DNA from: an uncultured Pelagibacteraceae bacterium
GTDB lineage: Bacteria; Pseudomonadota; Alphaproteobacteria; Pelagibacterales; Pelagibacteraceae
Assembly (NCBI GenBank): GCA_902615425.1
Contig: CACMPD010000005.1
Span: forward strand, 1-64,000
Length of the DNA stretch: 64,000 bases
Reading direction: 5' to 3'
Shown here: positions 1 through 8,001 of the stretch, one piece after another
How positions within the stretch are numbered: the stretch's first letter is position 1
How the letters are laid out: each line of letters opens with the position of its first letter
The notes under the pieces: model-generated
Database searches by the model: none
Seen by the model: the letters and a program-made list of their open reading frames with translations, nothing else
Told to the model about the DNA's origin: nothing
Position numbers and translations under genes: made by a program

Positions 1-512
1 TTTACTTAATTTTTTTTGTTTCAAAATTTACATACATTAAAAATAGATTAATATCTTTTATAGACTCCGAAACCGGAACTTACAATTTTCAATCAGACAA
101 AGCTTTAGAATCTATTACGAGTGGAGGCTTTTTTGGGAAAGGTATAGGTGAGGGGACTTTAAAAAATAGAGTTCCAGAGGCACATACAGATTATATTATT
201 TCAGTAATTTCTGAAGAGTTTGGTGTAATTGCCATAATTTTAATCTTTTTATTGTTTTTAGTATTTATTTACTCAGTGTTTAAAAAAGTTAATTTTGAAA
301 ATGATGAAACTATTAAATTAATTTTAGTTGGATCTGTAAGCCTTATATTAATGCAAACCATAATTCATATTGGAGTAAATATAAGATTATTTCCTACAAC
401 TGGTATGACATTACCATTTATAAGTTATGGTGGTTCCTCAATAATAAGTATTTCAATTTTATCTGGAATAATTTTGAATTTTACAAAAAGAAATCTAAAT
501 CAAAATGAATAA
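1..512 (+). CDS. ftsW: FtsW, septal peptidoglycan polymerase (5' end outside window)
   Basis: SEDS-family membrane glycosyltransferase that polymerises lipid II at the division septum. The reading frame is open from base 3, so the ORF-track start at 252 is an internal Met. Visible family motifs are PEAHTDYIISVISEEFG in the periplasmic loop and the C-terminal TGMTLPFISYGGSS before the last membrane helix. The last 8 bases overlap murG, as is usual in this cluster. The N-terminal half is missing only because the window starts here. FtsW is preferred over RodA because of the murG-murC-murB context. Confidence 0.95.
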   Translation, partial: YLIFFVSKFTYIKNRLISFIDSETGTYNFQSDKALESITSGGFFGKGIGEGTLKNRVPEAHTDYIISVISEEFGVIAIILIFLLFLVFIYSVFKKVNFENDETIKLILVGSVSLILMQTIIHIGVNIRLFPTTGMTLPFISYGGSSIISISILSGIILNFTKRNLNQNE

Positions 513-1569
513 AAATTACTTGATAACTACAGGAGGATCAGGGGGCCATGTAATTCCCGCAGTAATACTTTATGAACATTTGTCTAGAGATGCAAAAGTA
601 ATAATCACAACTGATAAGAGGGGCTTAAAATATTTAAATGATGAAAATTATCAATTAAGAATTATTGATACCCCAAGGTTAAATAATATATTTTTATTTC
701 CAATCAATTTCATATTAGTAATTATACTGACAATAAAATCATTTTTGTTATTAAAAAAAAATAATATTGAGAAATTATTCTCTACCGGGGGTTATATGTC
801 TCTTCCATTGTTATTAGCAGCAAAATTCTTAAGATTAAAGATTTACCTGTTAGAACCCAATCAAGTTTTGGGTAGAGCAAATAAATTTTTTTTAAGCTCG
901 TGTAAAAAAATAATTTGTTACAAAGAAAATATAAAACATTTTCCATCAAAATATGAAAATAAAATCGAAACTATATTTCCCTTGGTAAGAGAAAAATTTT
1001 ATAGTTTAAAACGAAAAAATTTTAACCATCAAAAAATAAATTTGTTGATTGTTGGAGGAAGTCAGGGAGCAAATATCTTTGATATTAATCTAAAAAACAA
1101 AATTGTTAATATTTCAAAAAAACACCCAATCAGAATTTTACAACAAACAAATGAAAAAAATATTCTCAATTTAAAAAATTTCTATGATAAAAATAATGTT
1201 GAATGTTTAATCTTCAGTTTCAACAAAAATTTTGAAGAAATAATTAATAATTCAGATGTTTGTATAACTAGATCCGGTGCTTCAACTTTAGCTGAATTAT
1301 CTTTATTAAACATACCATTTATCGCAGTACCATTACCAAACTCTAAGGATAATCATCAATTTGAAAATGCTTTATTTTATAAAGAAAAAGAATGTTGTTG
1401 GCTTCTTAATCAAGAGACATTTGAGGACAATATAGAGCAACTTTTAACCAATATATTATCTAATAATTCTGAATTTTTACAAAAAAAGGAAAATTTAAAA
1501 AAATTAAATTACAAAAATACTTGGACTAATGTAAATCAAAAAATATTAAATATAATTAATGAAAATTGA
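505..1569 (+). CDS. murG: MurG, UDP-GlcNAc:lipid I N-acetylglucosaminyltransferase
   Basis: Peripheral inner-membrane enzyme that adds GlcNAc to lipid I to make lipid II. It is 354 aa, normal for the family. The N-terminal glycine-rich loop TTGGSGGHVIPA, the EPNQVLGRANK segment and the second-domain GGSQGANIFD loop are all present. The C-terminal nucleotide-sugar site contains CITRSGASTLAELSLLNIPFIAVPLP. It overlaps ftsW by 8 bases and murC by 11, which implies translational coupling in a single cell-wall operon. Confidence 0.97.
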   Translation: MNKNYLITTGGSGGHVIPAVILYEHLSRDAKVIITTDKRGLKYLNDENYQLRIIDTPRLNNIFLFPINFILVIILTIKSFLLLKKNNIEKLFSTGGYMSLPLLLAAKFLRLKIYLLEPNQVLGRANKFFLSSCKKIICYKENIKHFPSKYENKIETIFPLVREKFYSLKRKNFNHQKINLLIVGGSQGANIFDINLKNKIVNISKKHPIRILQQTNEKNILNLKNFYDKNNVECLIFSFNKNFEEIINNSDVCITRSGASTLAELSLLNIPFIAVPLPNSKDNHQFENALFYKEKECCWLLNQETFEDNIEQLLTNILSNNSEFLQKKENLKKLNYKNTWTNVNQKILNIINEN

Positions 1570-2953
1570 ATTAGCAAAAACTGAGGTTATTCACTTCATT
1601 GGCATTGGCGGTATTGGCATGAGTGGACTTTCTTTAATTATGAAAGGTAAAGGATTTAAAGTTCAAGGTAGTGACCTATCATCAAATAAAAATATAGATA
1701 GATTGAAAAAAGAAAAAATAAAAGTTTTTATTGGTCAAAAAAAACAAAATTTAAAGAATGCAACAATAGCAGTCATTTCCTCAGCAATAAAAAAAAATAA
1801 TTCAGAATATATTGAAGCTAGAAGAAAAAAACTTCCAATTATTACCAGAGGAAGAATGTTAGCTCATATTGTTTCTCTTATGAAAAATATTGTTGTAGTT
1901 GGTTCACATGGTAAGACCACAACAACTTCTTTAATCACCTCAATACTGCAAAAAACTAAATTAGATCCAACAATTATTAATGGAGGGGTTATAAATTCTA
2001 TTAAAAATACTGCTAAGTTAGGAAAGAGTGACTGGACAGTTTTGGAAGCAGATGAGTCTGATGGCAGTTTCCTTCATATACCTCCTACTTATTCAATTAT
2101 TACAAATATAGACAGAGAGCATATGGATTTTTACAAATCTATGGATGATTTAGAGAAATATTTTATTAATTTTATAAAAAAAGTTCCTTCTTTTGGAAAA
2201 TCATTTATTTGTTTAGATGACCCTGTAAATAATAAGATAATTAAAAAATTAAGGAGTAGAAATTTTTATACCTACGGACTTAATCCAAAATCAAATTTTT
2301 TTATTAAAAATATTAATCAAAATAAAAATTTTACAGAATTTGATATATTAGTAAATGTCCCAAATAAGAAAAAAATAAAGATTAAAAAAATAAGAATACC
2401 ATTACTGGGTATTCATAATGTAAGAAATTCTGTTGCAGCTACTGCTGTTGCAATTACTATTGGTATTTCAATTTCTGATATAAAAAAAGGATTAAAAAAT
2501 TTTAAAGGTGTTCAAAGAAGATTTAATAAAATATTTACTTACAACAACATTGATTTTTATGATGATTATGCTCATCATCCAACTGAAATAAAAGTAGTTT
2601 TGGATGGTGTTAACAAGGTTTATAAAGATTATCAAAAAGTTTGCATTTTTCAACCACATAGAGTGTCAAGACTTAAAGATTTAAGAAAAGAATTCTCTTT
2701 TGCGTTTAAGAATGCTGATATTGTTGTTCTATGCCCCGTATATTCAGCGGGAGAAAAAATTAAGTTAGGATTTAATTATATAAATTTTGCTAAAGAGTTA
2801 ATAAAAAATTCAAAAGTAAAATTATTTTTAGTAAATGATAATTTTCAACTAGCCAAATTTATCAAAAAAAATATGAATGGAAAAAAAATTGTTATTGGAA
2901 TGGGTGCGGGCACTATCTCTAATTGGATGAGAGAACTGCCAAAATTAATATAA
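1559..2953 (+). CDS. murC: MurC, UDP-N-acetylmuramate-L-alanine ligase
   Basis: Cytoplasmic Mur ligase that adds L-alanine to UDP-MurNAc. The N-terminal Rossmann motif FIGIGGIGMSGLSLIM, the P-loop GSHGKTTTTS of the central ATPase domain and the C-terminal DDYAHHPTEI signature are all visible. Length is 464 aa, typical. The stop codon shares bases with the next start (TAATG), so murB is translationally coupled. Confidence 0.97.
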   Translation: MKIELAKTEVIHFIGIGGIGMSGLSLIMKGKGFKVQGSDLSSNKNIDRLKKEKIKVFIGQKKQNLKNATIAVISSAIKKNNSEYIEARRKKLPIITRGRMLAHIVSLMKNIVVVGSHGKTTTTSLITSILQKTKLDPTIINGGVINSIKNTAKLGKSDWTVLEADESDGSFLHIPPTYSIITNIDREHMDFYKSMDDLEKYFINFIKKVPSFGKSFICLDDPVNNKIIKKLRSRNFYTYGLNPKSNFFIKNINQNKNFTEFDILVNVPNKKKIKIKKIRIPLLGIHNVRNSVAATAVAITIGISISDIKKGLKNFKGVQRRFNKIFTYNNIDFYDDYAHHPTEIKVVLDGVNKVYKDYQKVCIFQPHRVSRLKDLRKEFSFAFKNADIVVLCPVYSAGEKIKLGFNYINFAKELIKNSKVKLFLVNDNFQLAKFIKKNMNGKKIVIGMGAGTISNWMRELPKLI

Positions 2954-3861
2954 TGAAATTAGACCAACTAAAAACTTTATTTAGAGAATTTGATGAAAAT
3001 ATAAGATTTGAGCACGATCTTAAAAAAAAAAATTGGTTTAACATTGGTGGAAAAACAAAAGTTTTTTTTAAAGCTAATAATCTTCATGAACTGATTAAAT
3101 TTTTGAAAATAGTAAATAATCAGGAAAAAATATTTATTCTTGGAGCTGGTTCTAACACTTTAATATCCGATGATTTATTTGATGGTATAGTTATAAAATT
3201 AGGAAAAAATTTTAATAATATCTCACTTCTTGGAGATGATGTGATTATTGCTGGAAGTGCTGTGACTGACAAGTCTTTATCAGATTTTGCTGTAAAAAAT
3301 AGTCTCAGCGGATTTGAGTTTTTATCTTGTATACCGGGCACAATAGGAGGTGGAATTAGAATGAACGCAGGTTGTTTTAATAAAGAATTTAAAGATATAT
3401 TGATATCAGTTCAAGCAATCGATAAATCTGGAAATATCATTACTATCCCAAGTAAAGAAATAAAATTTGAGTATAGAAAAAGTAACTTATCTGATGATTT
3501 GATTTTTTTAAGTGCTTCATTTAAAGGATCAAAGTCTAATTTTTCTCAGATAAAAAATGAAATTGAGAATTTAATTAAAAAAAAGGAAAAAGCACAACCT
3601 ACTAGAATCAAAACTAGTGGAAGCACTTTTAAAAATCCTAAATCACAAACAAATAAGAAAGTTTGGGAGTTAATTAAGGAGTCAGTTCCTTTAGACAAAA
3701 GTTTTGGCGATGCCTGTATTTCAGAAAAACATTGTAATTTTTTCGTAAATAAGGGTAGCGCTTCTTTTAATGATATGAACAATTTAATTGAATTTGTATC
3801 AAAAGAGGTTTTAGAAAAAACTGGTATAAAATTAGAAAAAGAAATTAAGATTTTAAAATAA
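2953..3861 (+). CDS. murB: MurB, UDP-N-acetylenolpyruvoylglucosamine reductase
   Basis: FAD enzyme that reduces UDP-GlcNAc-enolpyruvate to UDP-MurNAc. The ORF track starts at 2923. The ATG at 2953, inside the TAATG junction with murC, is preferred because the extra ten residues lie in murC coding sequence. FAD-binding motifs FILGAGSNTLISD and SCIPGTIGGGIRMNAGC are seen, with the catalytic serine segment TSGSTFKNP and the glutamate in CISEKHCNFF. About 302 aa, normal for the short type of MurB. Confidence 0.96.
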   Translation: MKLDQLKTLFREFDENIRFEHDLKKKNWFNIGGKTKVFFKANNLHELIKFLKIVNNQEKIFILGAGSNTLISDDLFDGIVIKLGKNFNNISLLGDDVIIAGSAVTDKSLSDFAVKNSLSGFEFLSCIPGTIGGGIRMNAGCFNKEFKDILISVQAIDKSGNIITIPSKEIKFEYRKSNLSDDLIFLSASFKGSKSNFSQIKNEIENLIKKKEKAQPTRIKTSGSTFKNPKSQTNKKVWELIKESVPLDKSFGDACISEKHCNFFVNKGSASFNDMNNLIEFVSKEVLEKTGIKLEKEIKILK

Positions 3862-3862
3862 T

Positions 3863-4774
3863 TTGAAAAAAATATTAATAATTTCAGGTGGAATTTCGAA
3901 AGAAAGAGCAATCAGTCTTGATACTGGAAAACAAGTAGCTAAGGAATTAAAAAAAAATAATTATTTTGTAAAAATAGCAGAGCCAAATTTCCAGTTATTT
4001 GATGTTATTAAAAAATTTAGACCAAACAAAATTTTCAATGCGTTGCATGGTCAGTTTGGTGAGGATGGTTATATACAAACAATATTAGAGAGTTTTAAAA
4101 TTCCTTATACTCATTCAGGTGTAATTTCATCATCAATAGCAATGGATAAAGTGTTATCCAAAAAAATTTTTATAAAGAATAAAATATTGACTCCAAAATT
4201 CTTTACCTTTTCTTTCGGCAAGGATGAAAAAAATGTTGTTAGAACCATTGAAAAAAAATTTAAATTTCCAGTTGTGATAAAACCAATCAATGAGGGTTCA
4301 AGTGTAAATGTGTTTATATGTACAAAAAAAGATATTAAACAAAAATTGATGTATTTAGAAGATTATAAAAAAATAATTATTGAAGAATTTATACCTGGTA
4401 GAGAGATTCAGGCTGCGATGATTGGTTCTAAGAAACTTGGTGCAATTGAATTAAAACCAAAAAGAAAATTTTATGATTATCAGGCAAAATATAATCCAAA
4501 AGCAAAAACGGAACATATTATACCAGTGGATTTACCAAAAAAAAAATACGAGCAAATAATGAAAATTTCTTACAAAGCACATAATTTAATAGGTTGTCGA
4601 GGAGTTACCCGATCAGATTTCAAATATTACAAGGGTAAGTTTTATCTTTTAGAAATTAATACTCAGCCAGGAATGACAAAACTTTCTTTAGTACCTGAGA
4701 TTGCTGCATTTCGTGGTATAAGTTTTATTAAACTTATTGAATTAATTTTGAAAGATGCTTCAACAAATAAATAG
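3863..4774 (+). CDS. ddl: Ddl, D-alanine-D-alanine ligase
   Basis: ATP-grasp ligase that makes the D-Ala-D-Ala dipeptide for peptidoglycan. The start is TTG, one base after the murB stop. Family motifs are NALHGQFGEDGYIQ near residue 60, YTHSGVISSSIAMDK, the ATP-binding KPINEGSSVNV and the metal-binding C-terminal EINTQPGMT. 303 aa. It overlaps ftsQ by 20 bases. Confidence 0.95.
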   Translation: MKKILIISGGISKERAISLDTGKQVAKELKKNNYFVKIAEPNFQLFDVIKKFRPNKIFNALHGQFGEDGYIQTILESFKIPYTHSGVISSSIAMDKVLSKKIFIKNKILTPKFFTFSFGKDEKNVVRTIEKKFKFPVVIKPINEGSSVNVFICTKKDIKQKLMYLEDYKKIIIEEFIPGREIQAAMIGSKKLGAIELKPKRKFYDYQAKYNPKAKTEHIIPVDLPKKKYEQIMKISYKAHNLIGCRGVTRSDFKYYKGKFYLLEINTQPGMTKLSLVPEIAAFRGISFIKLIELILKDASTNK

Positions 4775-5423
4775 GAAAATTATTTTTTATATTTCATTAG
4801 TAATCATTCTTGGCACTTTCAATAACAAAAATTTAAAAAATTTTGAACTTCCTAAAATTGATATAGTTAATATAGAAGGAATAGAATTTGATAATAATGA
4901 ATTTCTCAAAATCACGAATTTGACTAAATTTAATAACCTATTATCTATTCAAAAATCCCAGATAAAAGAAATATTAAACTCTAATAATTTAATTGAAGAA
5001 TATGAAGTATTTAAAAGATATCCATCATCTCTTGAAATCAAAATTGAAAAAACAGATTTTTTAGCATCTACTAATATAAATGGAAAAAATTATTTAGTTG
5101 GATCTAATGGGAAATTTATTCATACAAAAGACTATTCTCAAAATTTACCTTATATTTTTGGAAATTTTGAAACAGAAAAATTTTTAGAATTCAAAAATAT
5201 TATTTTTCAAACTAATTTTAAATACAATAATATCAAAAATTTTTATTATTTTCCCTCTGGTCGATGGGATATTGAAATGATCTCAGGAGTTTTAATTAAA
5301 TTACCAATCACAGGAATTAAAAAGACCTTAAATTTATCAATTGATTTACTTGAAGATATAGAATTTAGTAATATAAAAATTTTGGATATGCGTCAAAAAA
5401 ATCAAATTATTATAAATGATTAG
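4755..5423 (+). CDS. ftsQ: FtsQ, divisome scaffold protein
   Basis: Bitopic division protein with a short cytoplasmic N-terminus, one membrane helix (residues about 8-22) and a periplasmic POTRA domain (IDIVNIEGIEFDNNEF...). A beta domain follows (WDIEMISGVLIKLP). The identification rests on this architecture and on the position between ddl and the ftsA-like gene. At 222 aa it is shorter than most alphaproteobacterial FtsQ proteins and sequence conservation is low. Confidence 0.85.
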   Translation: MLQQINRKIIFYISLVIILGTFNNKNLKNFELPKIDIVNIEGIEFDNNEFLKITNLTKFNNLLSIQKSQIKEILNSNNLIEEYEVFKRYPSSLEIKIEKTDFLASTNINGKNYLVGSNGKFIHTKDYSQNLPYIFGNFETEKFLEFKNIIFQTNFKYNNIKNFYYFPSGRWDIEMISGVLIKLPITGIKKTLNLSIDLLEDIEFSNIKILDMRQKNQIIIND

Positions 5424-6120
5424 AGAAACAGGTTTTCAAACTTATCTTTATATAAATACTACTCAATATATGATTTATGTTACCAACAATACTACAAATG
5501 AGAAAATTTTTTGTGAAAAATTTGAAATAAAAGAAAATTTAATAGAATTAAAATTGATTAAATTGGATGAATTTTTAGAATCTAATATATTTAAAATTGA
5601 AAAAAAATTAAATAGTTTTATTAAAGATATATATGTTATCTTGGATAGTAAGGAATTTCATTCAATTAAACTGTCAATCAAAAAAGATAATAATGGAAAT
5701 CTTATAAACTCAGATGCTTTAATTCATCCATTAAGTGATTTAAAAAATTTGTGTCAATCAAATTTACAAAATGAGAAAGTTATACATTTTCTTATAGAAA
5801 AATACGTGATAGACAATAAAAATTATAAAACTTTACCAGAAAATGTTAATTGCAATATTTTTTCTTTAGATACAGAATTTATCTGCCTTTCAAAAAATTT
5901 AATTGAAAATATAGAAAAGATATTAAATAAATATCACATTTCGTTAAATCAAATTTTAAGTGCTAATTATTTAGAAAAATTTAAAGACAATACAGATAAT
6001 AGTATTTTTACAACAGCTAGTAGAATTATTTCAGGCCATAATAGCAATGAGGTTTTGATGGTTGGTAAAATTAACAAAAAACAAGGTTTTTTTGAGAGAT
6101 TCTTTAATTTTTTTAATTAA
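5416..6120 (+). CDS. ftsA: Reduced FtsA-like division protein
   Basis: Sits where ftsA belongs and overlaps ftsQ by 8 bases. At 234 aa it is far shorter than a normal FtsA (about 400-430 aa). The middle part (VIHFLIEKYVIDN...NIFSLDTEFICLSKNLIENIEKILNKYHISLNQI) matches the style of the FtsA 1C subdomain, including the turn before the second actin lobe. The end (KKQGFFERFFNFF) looks like the amphipathic membrane-targeting helix that closes FtsA. The adenosine and phosphate loops of the second actin-like lobe are not visible. My inference is an FtsA that kept the 1C interaction domain and membrane tail but lost ATPase lobe 2. The domain match is by eye. Confidence 0.65.
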   Translation: MIRETGFQTYLYINTTQYMIYVTNNTTNEKIFCEKFEIKENLIELKLIKLDEFLESNIFKIEKKLNSFIKDIYVILDSKEFHSIKLSIKKDNNGNLINSDALIHPLSDLKNLCQSNLQNEKVIHFLIEKYVIDNKNYKTLPENVNCNIFSLDTEFICLSKNLIENIEKILNKYHISLNQILSANYLEKFKDNTDNSIFTTASRIISGHNSNEVLMVGKINKKQGFFERFFNFFN

Positions 6121-6183
6121 TTAGTAGTTTACTGTAATATTTGTTGTTTTTAGTTTTTTTACTTAACATATTAAAAGCTCCAT

Positions 6184-7104
6184 GTGTCATTGTTAAATCA
6201 AAAAACTTTAAAAAAAATAGCAACTTTTAGTGGAGTTGGACTTCATAATGGAAAATTAGCTAAAGTATTAGTAAAACCCTCTGAACCAAATACAGGAATT
6301 GTTTTTAAAAGAGTAGATTTACAATCAAACAATTATGTTTATCCAAGTTTTAATAATGTAACTAATACATTATTAAATACAACTATATCTAACGAGTACG
6401 GAGTAAAAGTATCAACTATAGAACATTTAATGGGTGCTTTATTTGGATTAGGGATTGATAATGCACTTGTGGAAATAAACAATGAAGAGGTACCAATTTT
6501 AGACGGATCAGCTAAAGAATTTATAGAAATTTTAAAAAGTTGTGGATTAGAAAAAAGTGAAGCACCTATTAAGATAATCAAAATACTTAAAAAAATAAGA
6601 TATAATCACGGAGAGAAGTTTATTTCTATTGAGCCTTCAAAATTAAGTTTGGATATTAACTTTAAATTAAAGTTTGAGGATTGTTTGATTGGAAATCAAC
6701 AAAATAAAATAAATGTGTACGAAGATGATTTAGCAGATATTTTTAACTCAAGAACTTTTTGTTTATTCGACGATGTAGAGAAAATCAAAGAAAAAGGTCT
6801 CGCAAAAGGTGGGAGTTTAGATAATGCAATAGTTGTTAAGGGTAATGAAATCTTAAATTCTGGAAATCTTAGAAATCCCAAAGAGTTTGTTAATCACAAA
6901 ATACTTGATTGTATTGGCGATCTATACACAAGCGGTTATAGAATGATTGGAAATGTAAACTGTTCACAAGGTGGCCATTTTCTGACTAATCAGTTGTTAA
7001 AGAAGGTGTTTGAAAATAAAGAAAACTTTTCAATAATTGAGATACAAGAAAGAAATCTTCCACATACAATTCTAAATAAAAGCTTATTAAGATCAATTGC
7101 TTAA
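6184..7104 (+). CDS. lpxC: LpxC, UDP-3-O-acyl-GlcNAc deacetylase
   Basis: Zinc deacetylase catalysing the committed step of lipid A synthesis. The GTG at 6184 is chosen as start because it gives the canonical N-terminus (TLKKIATFSGVGLHNGK). Zinc and catalytic residues are visible: His in VSTIEHLMGALFG, His and Asp in FVNHKILDCIGDL, and the general-base His in QGGHFLTN. 306 aa, normal. The 63-base gap after the ftsA-like gene holds no ftsZ. Confidence 0.96.
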   Translation: MSLLNQKTLKKIATFSGVGLHNGKLAKVLVKPSEPNTGIVFKRVDLQSNNYVYPSFNNVTNTLLNTTISNEYGVKVSTIEHLMGALFGLGIDNALVEINNEEVPILDGSAKEFIEILKSCGLEKSEAPIKIIKILKKIRYNHGEKFISIEPSKLSLDINFKLKFEDCLIGNQQNKINVYEDDLADIFNSRTFCLFDDVEKIKEKGLAKGGSLDNAIVVKGNEILNSGNLRNPKEFVNHKILDCIGDLYTSGYRMIGNVNCSQGGHFLTNQLLKKVFENKENFSIIEIQERNLPHTILNKSLLRSIA

Positions 7105-7151
7105 CATATATTGATCTTTGAAATTTTCAGCTAAGTCTGTATAAAATAACT

Positions 7152-8000
7152 ATGTTCAAATTAAAGATTTTAGTTTGTTTTTTAATTCTTATTTTATTTG
7201 GCTCTTGTTCAAAAGAAGTCTCAAAAAATACTTTAATTAAGGAAAAAAGTTTGGAATTACAAGTAGAGGAAGCTTACAAAGATGGCATGGAGGCTTTGAA
7301 TGATGGTGATGTTTTATTTGCAGCAAAAAAATTTAATGAGGCAGAAATATTATTCCCTCAAGCTGACTCAGCACCTCAATCAGCTTTAATGGCTGCATAT
7401 TCTTATTACACACAAGATTATTATGGTGATGCAATAGCTGAGTTAAAAAGATTTTTGAAAGTTTACCCTTCTCATAAAGATCTGGGTTATGTGTATTATT
7501 TATTAGCAGTTTGTTATTATGAGCAAATTGTAGATGAGAAAAAAGATTTACAATCAATTATAAATGCTAAAGAAAATTTCAATATAATTATAAAAAATTA
7601 TCCTAATACAGAGTATGCTATTGACGCAGAATTTAAGATAGATCTTATAGACGATATTCTTGCAGCTAAAGAAATGTATCTAGGCAGATATTATTTTGAT
7701 AAAAAAAAATGGATACCTGCAATAAACAGATTTAGAGAGATAATTGATAATTATGATACTACTATTTATGCGGAAGAAGCTTTGCATAGATTAGTTGAAG
7801 TACATTATACAATTGGTCTAATTGATGAGGCTGAAAAATATGCACAATTATTAGGCTACAACTATCAATCCTCAAAGTGGTATGAAAATTCTTATAGTTT
7901 ATTTGATAAAACCTACAAAAAAAGAAAAAAAGAAAGATTTAATACCTATCAAAAAAAGAGTGGAGGTCTTATAAAAAAATTTAAAACTCTTTTAGAATGA
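7152..8000 (+). CDS. bamD: BamD, outer-membrane assembly lipoprotein
   Basis: Lipoprotein of the BAM complex that inserts beta-barrel proteins into the outer membrane. It has a lipoprotein signal peptide with lipobox LFGSC (Cys19), then TPR-type repeats with the pattern AYKDGMEALNDGDVLFAAKKFNEAE, YYGDAIAELKRFLKVYP and YAIDAEFKIDLIDDILAAKEMYLGRYYFDKKKW. 282 aa, typical. The lpxC-bamD-ligA order is alphaproteobacterial, but recN, commonly present before ligA, is absent here. Confidence 0.93.
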   Translation: MFKLKILVCFLILILFGSCSKEVSKNTLIKEKSLELQVEEAYKDGMEALNDGDVLFAAKKFNEAEILFPQADSAPQSALMAAYSYYTQDYYGDAIAELKRFLKVYPSHKDLGYVYYLLAVCYYEQIVDEKKDLQSIINAKENFNIIIKNYPNTEYAIDAEFKIDLIDDILAAKEMYLGRYYFDKKKWIPAINRFREIIDNYDTTIYAEEALHRLVEVHYTIGLIDEAEKYAQLLGYNYQSSKWYENSYSLFDKTYKKRKKERFNTYQKKSGGLIKKFKTLLE

Positions 8001-8001
8001 G

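Noticed and set aside
2923-2952. Upstream ATG of murB given by the ORF track
   Set aside because: Lies within murC coding sequence; the TAATG junction start at 2953 fits the family N-terminus and the local coupling style.
3546-3911. 121-aa minus-strand ORF across murB/ddl
   Set aside because: Antisense shadow of well-supported genes; hydrophobic content is a by-product of reading AAA/TTT-rich DNA backwards.
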